Source of the DNA: Nosema muscidifuracis
Taxonomy: Eukaryota; Microsporidia; Nosematidae
Assembly (NCBI GenBank): GCA_028335825.1
Contig: JAIOKI010000007.1
Location: 1-64,000 of the forward strand
DNA length: 64,000 nucleotides
Reading direction: 5' to 3'
The notes under the pieces are model-generated. The model had not been told where the DNA came from. It did not search any database and saw nothing but the letters and a program-made list of their open reading frames with translations. Made by a program: the position numbers and the translations under genes. Of the stretch, positions 51,280 to 63,002 are shown one piece after another; within the stretch, counting starts at the first letter, position 1; each line of letters starts with the position of its first letter.

Positions 51280-52060
51280 TAGACTAACTTCTCTTGTTAT
51301 CATTTTAAGTATTTTTTAAGACTGTATTCTTTCTCTATCTACCTTATTTATATTTAACTATTTCTATTGTCATATAGATTAGTCTAATATGATGACTAAT
51401 ATTATACTTTTCTATAAACAAACTCTTATTACTTTTAATATACTTTCTTTTTTCTTATCCTATTCATGTTTACTTTTCTATAATTTATAAACTCTATTCC
51501 ATTATCTGTAATTTTTTCTCTTGAATACATAAATGATTAAGAATTCTACTATTTCTGATGTTTTTTTAATTTTTAATATCTATCCCATTATCTTCTAGAG
51601 ATGATATCAATGTCTCTATAATACCCTCTTCTCTAAAATCAATAAGATTCACTCCAATTTCTTCATACACATCATTCGTTTTTTGAGTATACTTTTGATA
51701 CATTACACTCTTTCTAATCTTAATTTCGATCTATTCTTTCATACCTGGTCAATAATTATTTTTTTCTAGCTTAATATTCTGAGGTCTTTTATCTATGACT
51801 TACATCAATTTACTTCTTTTATTATATCCAATATTTTTTCATTGTTTTTTTGAATATAATCATGATTATTTAATGATACTTTAATTAAGTATTCTCTTAT
51901 AAAATTCTTTATTTTCTATATTCTTTTAATTTAAAAAGACAATAGAAATATAAATTTAGATTATTATAATACAAATCTTAGAATAGTTATAAAAATAAGA
52001 TTTCATTTAATAATATAATTTAGTCATTCATTAATTTACTTTATTAAGAAATAAAAATAT
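51280..52060 (-). mobile_element. Ty3-type retroelement integrase fossil
   Basis: Minus-strand fragments in the order of a retroelement integrase. A zinc-finger-end piece resembles YWPGMKE (about 51740-51755, with KYTQKTND following). A catalytic-core piece reads GVNLIDFRE (about 51650). A TDNGIEF motif lies at about 51505-51525. N-terminal coding-like sequence reaches about 52000. No LTR or RT recognised next to it. It is broken and old. The layout fits Ty3/gypsy integrases, but other retroviral-type integrases cannot be excluded. Confidence 0.55.
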
Positions 52061-52399
52061 TAAAGAAACACTTTATTGATATAATAAATATTCTTCAAAT
52101 ACAACTCTGATATTATCATAATACTATTTAATTCCATATAATAATATTTTATGAATATCTTTATAATTTCTTAAACTAACTCTATTATATCATCATATAT
52201 AAATAAAATCATCAATTCTAAACATTATAAATATTTTATTCTTTTCAATTTATATAAATAATTAATTATATTAATACTATGATAATTTTATGTCATCTTC
52301 ATATACTTATAAAGTCATATCTTTATTAAATATAATAAAATATTCTGTATCTCAGATTATAAATATTTTGTCTATCTACTAATATTATATATATAATCT

Positions 52400-53100
52400 C
52401 TCTCTACTCTATTAAAATTATAAATTCTACCCATCTCTCAAGTCAAAAATAATGATTATCCATATATATTAGAGAATAATACAAGTAAGAAGATTGAATA
52501 AATTTAGAAATATTTTTATTATTTATGTATATAATCATAATTTTAATAAGACTGTAAATCTTTATGAAAATAATTATTATATAATCTTACACATCTTAGT
52601 ATAAAAATATATAATAATTATTGTATGTGAAATTGACCAATCATATTTGATGAGACAATTTTACTTAATGGAGGTAAATACAACTATATATATAATACAT
52701 AATATAATATAAGAAATAATATTGTATTTATTTCAATTGTTAAATCTTTATAACATAAATATTTAAATATACCATTACATTTAATTCTTGATTCTAGAAG
52801 AAGATATAAATAGTAACATTTTTAATTATTCATATAAATGGGTCATTTAATTGAAATATTATTAATATATAAAAATAACCATTAATCACTAGAATAAAAC
52901 ATTGATTATATAACTCTATATTGAAGATTTATTCAATTATTTATAAATAATATATTTACAAAAATATTCATATTTCAACATGTATAATAAGAAGATAATA
53001 TTATATTCTGTTTAAGAATGATAGTATTGGTAAACTTTATTATTTTATAAATATCATTAATATATTACTTATCTCACACTAAACATAACAAGAATAAGGA
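52400..53100 (+). pseudogene. Decayed gene related to the one at 9.4 kb
   Basis: Plus-strand coding-like fragments, for example NKTVNLYENNYYIILHILV (about 52550) and MRQFYLMEVNTTIYIIHNII (about 52650). The same succession of blocks is seen around 9540-9760. Product unknown, probably a duplicated subtelomeric gene now decayed. Confidence 0.35.
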
Positions 53101-53209
53101 AAGTATACTCTTACTTAATATGTAATAATATGAAGATTCAGAAAATTCTTAATATATTTTAATTATCTTAATTTTATGTAAAAAGTATTTATTTATCATA
53201 TATATAATT

Positions 53210-53285
53210 ATTATCTAGGGATTAAAATATTTAAAAATAATATTTAAAGATGACGTGTTTTCATAGTATATTCTCTCCTTCAAAA
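53210..53285 (+). repeat. Partial diverged copy of the subtelomeric repeat
   Basis: About 60-70 bases resemble the start of the repeats at 638 and 55464: ATTATCTAG, then AAAATATTT, then AGATGACGTGT. Weak, and it could be chance, but TAGATGACGTGT-type sequence is rare in this A+T-rich DNA. Confidence 0.35.
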
Positions 53286-53289
53286 AAAA

Positions 53290-55450
53290 ATATAATCAAA
53301 GAATAGCTTCTAAATTGTGTAATATGTATTTTTGAAGTATTTTTTTACAATCACTGAATATGTATCATTAATTAATTTCTTCTGCCTTATTAAACATATA
53401 TTTCTCTTAATTTTTATTATCTTCTATCATAACAAAATATATACTTGATTTGTTAATGATATTTTTATTCTAACTTTTTGATTACATAATTTAATTTCAA
53501 TATTCATTATTTCATTGAGTATTCCTATCATCTCTGTATTATAATATCTTTTATATCTGTTTATTTATATCTTCTTCTACAGTTCTGTTAATCTTTCAAT
53601 ATCTTCTATATTTATGATGATACGTGACTTAATTTTCTTTAGAATCATCTGATATTAATGCTTGACAATATTAGTATTGCTTTAATTTATAACAGAAATA
53701 TTGTATTACATGATAAATAATTATAAATGTGATTATATCAAAGCCTTTTACTATTCTTAGATTATATTGTTTACACTTAATCAATTCTTTAGTTCTTCTA
53801 TTTATTTCTTCAAATTTAGCATTTCAATCTCTATGAATGATATCTCTTATCTTCCTTCTAAATCTTACTCATTTCAACTATATTTTCATTCGTGTCGTCA
53901 AATGATCTAGATATTACATCTACATGACGATATATACTTTATTGTAATATCTATACAGTTCATTGTTTCTTCTTATCTACAATTTAGTCTTTCTAATATG
54001 TTATTATATGAATAATTATAAATTCAATACAAAATCAATATATTATATATCACTGTAATTATATTCTTAGTAATAGTATAGTTCAAGTTTTTTAATTTTC
54101 TTAATTCTGATTCATCTTTTATATGTCTTAAAATTGCTTCTTATTCCTTGTTAGATACATCTATTATTAAATTCTTATGTTGTTAATCATTTCATCAAAT
54201 TCTTATATTTTTAAGTATGACAGTTATCAATATATTTACGTTAAAAATAAATTAATCCAATATATTGTCATTTCATTATCATTGTAAGGATTATCTGAGT
54301 TTCTTTTACATGTTTTATGATTTATCAATGATTTTACTCAAGAAATCATATAACTATAATATTCTATCTTCTCTTCATTGGTCATTAATTTAGTATCAGA
54401 TAATAAATATAAATACTAATTATTAATTCATCCTTTACATATAAAACAATTTTTCAATATTTATTTGTAAATTATTCTCTGCAATATAACTATTGATTTC
54501 TTGATTCCAATTTGTATTCTATTTTACTAATATATTTATAACTGAAAAAATCTTCTTATTTATTAATCTACATAATATTTAATTTATAAAAGTAGTTGAA
54601 TATGTATTCTCTTCAACTTAATAACATTGATTGTTATTCTAATATTTATGTCTTTTAAACACGGGTCTTATAATGAATATAATTTAATTCTCTATATATT
54701 TCTTTTTTTCATATGTAAGATACATAACTCTTTTATATTCTCAGTATTGATTTCACATAAAAACTATATATTTATTTATCTTTTTTTTATCTGATATATA
54801 TATAGATTTTTTTGTTCTTTACTTTCTAAATAAAGTTTCACATTTATTATTTTCTTACAAGAATATTCTTTTTACATATTAGTAAACTTCATCTTTATTA
54901 ACTTTAAATGGTTTGTGTAACAATGTATACAATTTAAAGATTTTGATCAATTCACATTATAAAATTTAGATTTTTAAATAAAAGTATATTATCATTCTAA
55001 CTCTTAATTTAACAAATAAATCTAATTTTTTTATCCTCTCTATTTGAAATTTCATTTCTTTTTTCTATTAAGTCTTATATAAGTTTTTTTACAGATTCCT
55101 ATATATGCTTGATTTTTTCTTAACTTCAGTTATTCTACTGTGTCCTATATCAGTATTCTCAATATCTTCTTTATTTTTAGAAAGACTATTTAAATGAATT
55201 TCAATAATTATTTATATCCTGTGAGAATACCCTAATTCTATTAAAATACTTATATGATAAATACTCTCTTTGTGAAATATTCTTATAAGTTCTAATTATA
55301 TGAAATTTCTTAAGCATGTATTATTTTCATTCTATCTAACTAACTAAAATTATTTCTATATCAAAATGTATCCTCTCTTCATCAGTATAATGAAATCTGA
55401 AAATTATTTTTTCTATACCAAAAATATGATTTATTTCATGCTACATTTAT
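53290..55450 (-). pseudogene. Decayed gene of about 2 kb
   Basis: Minus-strand coding-like fragments nearly without gaps, in changing frames: IIFRFHYTDEERIHFDIEII (about 55390), RRIKDE-type charged sequence HIKDESELRKLKNLNYTITK (about 54100), EISFIEIEMLNLKK (about 53820), YNTEMIGILNEIMNIEIKL (about 53520). The charged, helical character suggests coiled-coil parts. No family recognised. The 5' end lies right beside the internal subtelomeric repeat. Many disruptions. Confidence 0.5.
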
Positions 55451-55463
55451 CAATATTTTATAG

Positions 55464-55700
55464 TAATATTTCACAATATTTAATTATCTAGAAAATAAAA
55501 TATTTTTAGATGACGTGTCTTCTCAGAACAATTATAGATATATCTAAGAAAAAATTACAAAATATAATTTTTAAATTTAGACATAATAAATATTTATTTC
55601 AATTATTATTTAATTTTCTTTATACAGAAAAAGATGAGTAAATGACATTAAATATATTGATGTCAAATGATAATTCTGTCTGGAAGAAATATATATAAGA
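55464..55700 (+). repeat. Subtelomeric repeat, internal copy
   Basis: Direct copy of 638-873, differing by roughly a dozen or so bases by eye. Unlike the other copy it is flanked by ordinary A+T-rich DNA on both sides, with no telomere repeats. It separates the decayed-gene region from the tandem secreted-protein family. Confidence 0.9.
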
Positions 55701-55979
55701 CATTGTTGCAGATAAATATTTTAAATAAATAACCCTTTAGCTTATAAATCATAAAAGAATTCAAGGATTATAAATTTATAAGTGTTTGTATCTTTTTTGT
55801 ATTGAGTGAATATAGCCTCGTTTTGTATCTTTTTCATATTTAAAAATACTATTTTTCGCTATTCTATATTCTTCTTTTAATTTAAAATTAGTATTTATTT
55901 ATATTAAATTTATTATTTCGATCATACGAAAACACTGAAGAATTAAATGACCTTTTTTAATTACATTAGATATCAGAAT

Positions 55980-56480
55980 AGAACATTAAAATGCATACAC
56001 TCAACAAATAGCAGAAATTGTAGTCTTAAATGAAGACAAAGAATTTATTTTAATAGAATAAGGTGAACAAAAATGTAAAATAAGTTTAATATCTTCATCT
56101 TATACAAAATAGAGATATTTTTTGATAAAGTAGTATAACTATAAATCTTACGACAAAAGTACAACTATGACTTTGTTAACTAATTATTACGCTACACTAT
56201 ATAAGTATAAAATCAGAATTATTTCATTTGTAATGGTAACTATTTATAAGATGTTATTGCACTGGTTTAAGCTTGACGATCAAAGCGTATTTCAATCAAA
56301 ATGTTCAAGATGATACTGGGAAGCTCGAACGAAAAAAAATATCGTATGGTACAAAAGCCAATAAAAAAAAGACATCACATGTTTGGTATAACACAGTATA
56401 TAGAATCAATTAATGAAGAGTGTTATACATTAACTAAGAAATTTGTACTCAAATAAAAATCTTTTTTTTAAATAAATAGA
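55980..56480 (+). pseudogene. Decayed gene with less A+T-rich composition
   Basis: Plus-strand coding-like pieces such as TTMTLLTNYYATLYKYKIRI (about 56160), MLLHWFKLDDQSVFQSKCSR (about 56255) and WEARTKKNIVWYKSQ (about 56320). The DNA around 56240-56400 has visibly more G and C than its surroundings. The Cys/Trp/Lys pattern faintly recalls zinc-ribbon starts of DNA transposases, but this is not enough to name a family. Disrupted. Confidence 0.35.
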
Positions 56481-56838
56481 TTCGCTTTTTATATTAGAAA
56501 TGTAACAAATTAATTTATAGCATTTCCTTATATCAAGATAATTGATCTATAGCTTAATACTAAATTAATATAGAGTCTATATTTATTTTTATATAATGAT
56601 TTTCTTAGAAATATTGCAAAAGATAGCATGTAATTAATAAGAAAAACAAATGTATGTCATACCTTTCAGTAGGTAAAACTAATATATTAAAAATACTATC
56701 AAATAAGATTTATATGTATTAATCTTCTTCTTTAATAAAGTTTTAAACATGTATAAAATATTTAAATATTTCAGTTACACTAACAACTGTTTTATGAGGC
56801 AGTACAATAAAATTCTATAAAAAAACTAGAAAGAGATT

Positions 56839-57795
56839 TTAATTAGAAGTATTTTTACTTTTTCTAGAAAGATTACGTAAATCTTCCATTGGTAACCAAT
56901 CATAATTAATTTCTCGGTTTCTAGGTGAAAGTTCAGGTAAATCGTTTGTAATTATGTCTGTATTATCAATTAAATTATCTGCTCCTTCGATCGAAAATTC
57001 ATTTTCATATTCTAATAACATAATTTCATTATCAGCTAAAGTTAATTTACTTCTTCTTAGATAATAAATAATATTTTTATACATTTTTAAACATTCTTGA
57101 TATGTTTCTGTTGTATATTTTATTATTTCTAACATATTTTTACATAATTCCTCAGAAAAAAAGTCGGGTGTTGAATTTTCCATAAAATTACCTTTACCTT
57201 TATCCCCAACTTTCAATTTCCAATTATCAATCTCTTTAATTATGTTAGAAATTATAATTTTCATATGTTTTAAATTACCTGAATCGATTATCTTTTTTAT
57301 TTTATTGCAATTTTCATAGATTTCATTGATATTAAAACATTCAGTAAAAAACTTGATCATTAATCTGATAGCATATACATCATGATCTTTACTAATTTCA
57401 TGTAATAAACTTAATTCAGTTGTCTTCTTCATTTTTAAATTTAACCTAAAATTATCATTCAATAGATTAAAATATAGCTTCAAACTATCATTCAAAATCA
57501 TATCTGAGTTTATTATAGCAAAATGACCATATTCATCTTTTTTTTCAGCAGACATCAATATAGAATGATCGGTTAAATCTATAAAATTGTTTTTTATAAA
57601 TTTTTGTATATTCTCATACTTGAATTGTATATAATTACTTGATTTCGGATTTATAGCTATTATCTTAAGATTATGAATAAATTTTTCATCAGCTTCCACA
57701 TATATTAATGTTTCATCTTTTAATTCGCTATATATGCTATATACCTTGTAATCTGGAGTAGTATAAACTAATGATAGTATATTTAAAAATAACAT
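56839..57795 (-). CDS. Secreted-protein family member 1, 318 aa
   Basis: Start taken at 57793-57795, where TATTATTACCCCATA precedes ATG. A longer frame from 57843 would read through the initiator box and is rejected. Signal peptide MLFLNILSLVYTT, then family features: DYKVYSIY, ETLIYVEADE, LKIIAINP, and YGHFAIINS at about residue 95, followed by a helical region. No transmembrane segment at the C-terminus. Paralogous to the genes at 58552 and 61952, same strand and order, so it arose by tandem duplication. Likely secreted into host or wall. Function unknown. Confidence 0.8.
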   Translation of the reverse strand: MLFLNILSLVYTTPDYKVYSIYSELKDETLIYVEADEKFIHNLKIIAINPKSSNYIQFKYENIQKFIKNNFIDLTDHSILMSAEKKDEYGHFAIINSDMILNDSLKLYFNLLNDNFRLNLKMKKTTELSLLHEISKDHDVYAIRLMIKFFTECFNINEIYENCNKIKKIIDSGNLKHMKIIISNIIKEIDNWKLKVGDKGKGNFMENSTPDFFSEELCKNMLEIIKYTTETYQECLKMYKNIIYYLRRSKLTLADNEIMLLEYENEFSIEGADNLIDNTDIITNDLPELSPRNREINYDWLPMEDLRNLSRKSKNTSN

Positions 57796-57798
57796 TAT

Positions 57799-57805
57799 GG
57801 GGTAA
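57799..57805 (-). promoter_or_regulatory. CCC-like initiator box (example)
   Basis: TTACCCC on the minus strand, four bases before the ATG at 57795. Equivalent boxes precede the starts at 1943, 3169, 6987, 13432, 15063, 29674 and 62995. Weaker forms (ATCCATA, ATCCTATA) precede 18982 and 59832. The box decided several start choices here. Confidence 0.75.
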
Positions 57806-58551
57806 TAATATTTAATATTTAACCTTAAATGAAGACAGGTCAAGTTTAATTTAATTAAATATGTTAATTATTAATGAATGATGTAATTTATTTTAATTTA
57901 CAAAAGAAATATGTAATCTAATTAAATATAGCGATGAGTGACGTATTTTGTATTATTTTATTAATGAATAAAATATCTGTTTTTTACTTAAATATTTTTA
58001 AAATTGTTTGTTTATATGACGAAGTATAATTTATTGACATATTAATAATAAATTAAAAACTTAATTATAGTTAAATAGTTGATAAACTTAATATTATACA
58101 TAAAAATATACTTATTTTTATTTAATAGTGAAGTGTAGGATAAGATATAATAAATTTGATATTAACTTATAATTGAACTTGATTTTATTCTTGAAATATG
58201 TCAAATATATTTGATGTTATATATTATTGATATCTTATGAATCAACCTTATGATAAAAATAAATTAAATTTTTTAATTAATTAAAATAAAAATCGACTTA
58301 AATTAAGATTTTTGAAAAATTTCTAGATAAATAAATCATCTAATGATCAAATAAAATTAACTAGAATAATATTTAATTAATTATTAAAAAAGGTTTATTC
58401 ATTATATTAGACCTTATCAAAAAATTATAATTTTTTTATATACCTATCAGTCCATGTAAATGATATTATTAAAGCATATCATTACTATTATAAACTATAA
58501 ACTCTTAAAATAAAATAATCTAAACTAAAACTTACTTTTGTTAAATAAACT
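57806..58551. other. Intergenic region between family members 1 and 2
   Basis: A+T-rich, no coding frame supported. It contains the promoter of member 1 and the 3' flank of member 2. Confidence 0.5.
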
Positions 58552-59832
58552 TTATTTTCTTTTAAAAAGGTTAATTATTAGGAAACCTATAAGTATAATT
58601 CCTAAAACTTTGAAGAGATTACTATACTTGCGATCAGGGTTTCTATTATTTTGATTAAAAAAGTCTTCATTCTCAGTGTTGGATTGATTTCTTTTATTTT
58701 CACATTTTACACAATGCTCATTTTTTATTTCGTTACTTTTTTCCTTATCATCATAAGTGTTTTCATAATTTTCATTTTTATTAACATCATTAGTACTTTT
58801 ATAATTTTCATTTTTATTAACATTATTAGCACTTTTTTGCTTATCATCATTAGTGTTTTTATCATTATCATTTTTACTAATATCATCAGTACTTTTAATA
58901 TCTTCTTTTGTATCATAAGATACTTCCTTTTCAAGCATATTTATTTCTTTTAATTGATTTTCATCTATTGATAAATTGATATTTTCATAATCTATTTGGA
59001 GTAAATATTCTTTTAATAAATCTTCTGAAAATATCTTTAATTCATCGAGGTAATCAATAAAATCATCATCTAGTTTATTTTCACAGTTATAAAAATAATC
59101 AATAATCCTTTTAAAAGCGAAAGCAGATTCAACATAAGATGAATTTATTTTTTTTAATGCCTCCCAAATCAAGTTTTTATTTGCATTCAGTTGATCGTCA
59201 TTTTGTTTCTCATCAAATAAAATTTTATTTTTATCATTTTTTATAAACCAATATTCCAATAACATATTTGCAACATGAATAGATTGGAATTCTGTTTTTA
59301 CGTTATCATGTTGAGTAAAATCAATTCTATTTTTCAGTTTAGTACATTCATATTTTATATTTTTTATATTGAAATAAATTTTAAATAACTCACACAATAA
59401 AGATTGCAAATAATTTTTGTAATGATAAGAAATTGATTTTTCTAGTTTAAAATCAGTATTCTTGCTTAATGGTATATCTATTATCAACTCATCTTCTGAT
59501 AATTTGATATGCAAATATATTATATGATTATTGAACATATGAGAATTAATAGTTGTGAAAAACCCATATTTTTCTTTTTTATTTAAATAGAACATATCAA
59601 GCCGTTCTAATAAATTAGGGTGTTTATACATTATATAATTTTTAAAATTTCCTTTTAAAAGCTTCTGTGACATTTTATTTTTTTCATTAATAGCTGTAAT
59701 TTTCAAATTACATCCAAAAATTTCATCAATATCTACAAAAATCAGTGTACTATCTGTGGATATATCATACATATTATATATTTTGTAATCTGCTGTAGTA
59801 TAAACTAGTGATAGTATATTAAGAAAAAACAT
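58552..59832 (-). CDS. Secreted/tail-anchored family member 2, 426 aa
   Basis: Intact. ATG at 59830-59832 follows TATATCCTATA. Signal peptide MFFLNILSLVYTT is nearly identical to that of member 1. The family region follows: DYKIYNMY, STLIFVDIDE, LKITAINE and YGFFTTINS near residue 110, then a helical part. It differs from members 1 and 3 by a low-complexity region at about 310-380, with imperfect repeats of the type NVNKNENYKST/NDVNKNENYEN, and by a C-terminal transmembrane segment (VLGIILIGFLIINLF) ending in KRK. It is probably held in a membrane with the repeats outside. Length variation in the repeats is likely. Open frames on other strands here are shadows of the repeats. Confidence 0.82.
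   Translation of the reverse strand: MFFLNILSLVYTTADYKIYNMYDISTDSTLIFVDIDEIFGCNLKITAINEKNKMSQKLLKGNFKNYIMYKHPNLLERLDMFYLNKKEKYGFFTTINSHMFNNHIIYLHIKLSEDELIIDIPLSKNTDFKLEKSISYHYKNYLQSLLCELFKIYFNIKNIKYECTKLKNRIDFTQHDNVKTEFQSIHVANMLLEYWFIKNDKNKILFDEKQNDDQLNANKNLIWEALKKINSSYVESAFAFKRIIDYFYNCENKLDDDFIDYLDELKIFSEDLLKEYLLQIDYENINLSIDENQLKEINMLEKEVSYDTKEDIKSTDDISKNDNDKNTNDDKQKSANNVNKNENYKSTNDVNKNENYENTYDDKEKSNEIKNEHCVKCENKRNQSNTENEDFFNQNNRNPDRKYSNLFKVLGIILIGFLIINLFKRK
58740..58890. repeat. Coding tandem repeat in family member 2
   Basis: Imperfect units such as ATTTTCATTTTTATTAACAT recur within the gene (at about 58768 and 58807, with weaker copies at both sides). They encode Asn/Lys/Asp/Glu-rich repeats of the predicted exposed stalk. 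Confidence 0.6.
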
Positions 59833-60839
59833 TATAGGATATACACTTTTTAATATTTAAACTTAAAAAATAAAGTAAAATTTCATATAATTATTATTGA
59901 AATATTTGACGTTAATTAATTCAATTTATTGTAATAAATTAATATATTTTGTTTATTTATACAAACAAAATAACATTTTTCTGATAAATTAAATTATTAT
60001 TTTTTGAAATAAATCTAAAGAAGATAATATAAATATTTTTTTTAGTTACATAATTTTAATTAGTTATTATAGATTATTAAAATTTGTTATTTTTAGACTC
60101 AACATTTTAATTTAAACAAATTAAAAAAAATTAATTTCTATTTTAAAAAAGATTATAATTATGAGTATATGGTGAAAGAAACTTTATATTTTTTTCTTTA
60201 TTTAAATTGTGTTAAAATAAATTAAATTTTATATTTTTTATAGAAATTGATTATTTGATTTTGTTAAGTTGTTTTTTTAGATATTAATTATTTCATTTTA
60301 TAAGTTATTTTATACCGTCTGATTAATTAATTACATAATTTTTAATTTTGTTTTATAATATAAACAAACTATTCATGTTAAGTCACATTAAGTATGAATG
60401 AATACTCTTTTAAGATATAATATCATATTAATATAAACATAGAAATATTTAATCTTCTCATTATAGTTAATAAATGTAATTGTAAATTTAAGAAGATATT
60501 TTTCATAGTAATAATTAATATTGAGGTAATTGATATTTGTGTACAAATTTTATTTATTTTTAAAAATTATATATTATTGTGTCGTAATTATCGGTTCTCG
60601 AACCCTAATATATTTAAAATATGATTCTAGAAATAGACTGTAAAAAAAGAAATATTTTTTTAGAATTTAAATCTTAACGACTTTGTTTTAGAACAGTATC
60701 AATTTTATATCTTAATAATTTTTGAGAATTTAATATTTAATATACATCTGATATATTAAATATTAAAACAGATACAAATTTAAGTATTGTGATAAAATTA
60801 ATATTTATAATCTAACTGTATAATATGATTTTTCAGTTA
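59833..60839. other. Intergenic region upstream of family member 2
   Basis: Initiator box at 59833-59845, then A+T-rich DNA. A palindrome GGTTCTCGAACC at 60593-60604 stands out for its GC content but is not part of a tRNA. No gene supported. Confidence 0.4.
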
Positions 60840-61700
60840 GATAATTGTAATGTTAGAATAATTAAAGATAGAAAGTATATTCTTCCTGTTTTAGAGTAAA
60901 AAATTAACAATTATTGAAAATAACAAAATTGATATATAACTTAGAAATTTGAAGAAGTTAAAGAATACTTGACAAGTTTATTTAGTGTATCTTACTACAT
61001 ATTTGTGGGATTGTAGTTGATCGAAATTGTTAAAAATATCATTAGATTGTTGATGATAAATGATTGGTAGATAAAGATATTTTAGTAAATAAACCCTCAA
61101 TAAAAATCCAAACAATATTAAATTTTACTTTTCTATTAAAAACAAACTATTATTAATAAGCAAGCTTTTAGTAAAATATATAAATATATTAAGTACCTAT
61201 AAATAAAAAACAAGGTGTCAGATTAATAAGAAGAGATCAAGAAATGATCTTATGCTTTTGGTATTTTAAATGTAAAATTACAAGTATGAGATGCATTTTA
61301 GACTAATATCTAATTTTAAATTTTTTTTTATAATATTTTTATTTTATTTATGATTATAAATAATATAATAAATTTACTATCGATTTTATAACGTCGAATT
61401 ATGTTTGTACTGAGAATACAATATTTAAATTAAATATTTTATACTAATACCTGTTTTTTTCACTCTTCGCTAAAAAGTGTATTTATTTATACTAATTACT
61501 ATTTAACGAGAAATAATAAATGATGTGTTAACTAAATATGAACATAAAAAACTATATTGGTATATTATTGTAAATATAAGCACACATCAGAAGTAATATT
61601 CTGCTCAAGGAAAATGTAATAAATCTTGCGACAAAGTTTGTTGTGGACATTTCTGCTATTAAATTTTATCAAAATAAGTAAGTCTAGCACTTTTAAATGA
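60840..61700 (+). pseudogene. Decayed gene between family members 2 and 3
   Basis: Plus-strand coding-like pieces: VDKDILVNKPSIKIQTILNF (about 61065-61125), PINKKQGVRLIRRDQEMILC (about 61195-61255, continuing FWYFKCKITSMRCIL) and AHIRSNILLKENVINLATKF (about 61578-61640). The Cys/Trp-containing middle piece could come from a DNA transposase, but this is a guess. Disrupted, no start signal. Confidence 0.4.
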
Positions 61701-61951
61701 TTTAATTGAATCTACTTAGGGAAAAATCAAATATGAAATATTCATAATGTCTTAAAGAATGAATATAAATATTAACTTATTGATGGTATTAATTAAAATT
61801 TTGAAAATAAAATACATAAAATCATATGAAAGTATTTTATAAAATTTCTCATTTTTGAATAAACAAAAATTTGTTAGCTATTATTTATTTCCTTTGAACA
61901 AATGCTATTGAGAAAAGTTTAAAGAAATAATAACTAAAACTTGATAAGAAG

Positions 61952-62995
61952 TTAAACACTAATATTGGACTTTTTATTAATTTCATCAATTAAATTATCT
62001 TCGTAAGTTTTTAACTTAGTTGTTTTATATTCAAAAGGTCTTTTTTCTTTCTTATTATCTTTATTTTCTTCTTTAGTATTTAAACATGATTCTTTCTTAT
62101 TATCTTCTTTATAATTTAAATCTGATTCTTTCTTATAATTTTTATTTTTTTCTAGTTGTAATTGACATATATTAGATGAATCAATATTTTTATTTTTTTC
62201 TTCTGAAATATCTTCTAAATATTTAATACAGTCATTAAAAAATTTAATTTCACTCTTATCAAAGGAATCAATTATATTTTTAAATCTAATTAAGCATTTT
62301 TGATAAAATTCATCTGTACATTTTATTATCTCAATAAATACTTCTTGGTTAAATTTATTAAAATCGTTGATTTTCGAAATATAAAATGATTTTAAGTTAT
62401 TATTTTCATCAACTATAATTTTCCAATGAAAAATTACGTGAAAAATATATTCAAAATTGGATTTCAATCTCAAATATTGATTATTATTCATTTTAAAAAT
62501 CAGTTCGTAACAATCTATTTCCAATTTTCTTATCTTACTACTTACTTCATCAAACTTATCTAATAAGATATCTAAATAATCTATATAAGTACGAGAGATT
62601 TCATCTATTAAATTCATACTAGTATTTTTATTTAACTTTAATGTCATATACAGATTATTTCCTAATAAATTGATATTTAAATCTATTTTCTGATTTATAA
62701 TTATACTTGAATTAATTGTAGCAAAAAATCCATATTTATGTTTTTTCATAAAGTTTATTAGATCAGTATTTAATAAATTCTTATAATTTTTTTTCATATA
62801 ATATTCAATATTTCCACTCTTGAATTATACACAAGATTTTGTTATTGGGTTTATAGCTGTAATCTTAAGATTATATCCATAAAATTCATTAATATCTACA
62901 AAAATTAGTGTTTCATCTTTCGACTCATTATACATACTATATATTTTATAATTAGCAGTTGAATACACAAAAGATAGTATTATAAAAAACAACAT
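61952..62995 (-). pseudogene. Secreted-protein family member 3 with one in-frame TAA
   Basis: TTTGATACCCCATA precedes ATG at 62993-62995. The frame encodes a signal peptide (MLFFIILSFVYSTA), then DYKIY-like NYKIYSMY, ETLIFVDINE and LKITAINP, all as in members 1 and 2. TAA at 62825-62827 interrupts it as codon 57. The same frame then continues 291 codons to 61952, with YGFFATINS. The ATG at 62797 would give a protein without signal peptide. The second part ends in a Lys/Glu-rich tail and has no membrane anchor. It is one nonsense change away from a full family member, so probably a recent pseudogene or an allele. Sequence error is possible. Confidence 0.7.
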
Positions 62996-63002
62996 TATGG
63001 GG

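Noticed and set aside
57796-57843. A start of family member 1 at 57843.
   Set aside because: It would translate through the initiator box. The ATG at 57795 matches the signal peptide of the paralogues.
60590-60610. GGTTCTCGAACC resembles a tRNA T-arm.
   Set aside because: It is a bare palindrome. No D-arm, anticodon stem or acceptor stem fits on either strand.
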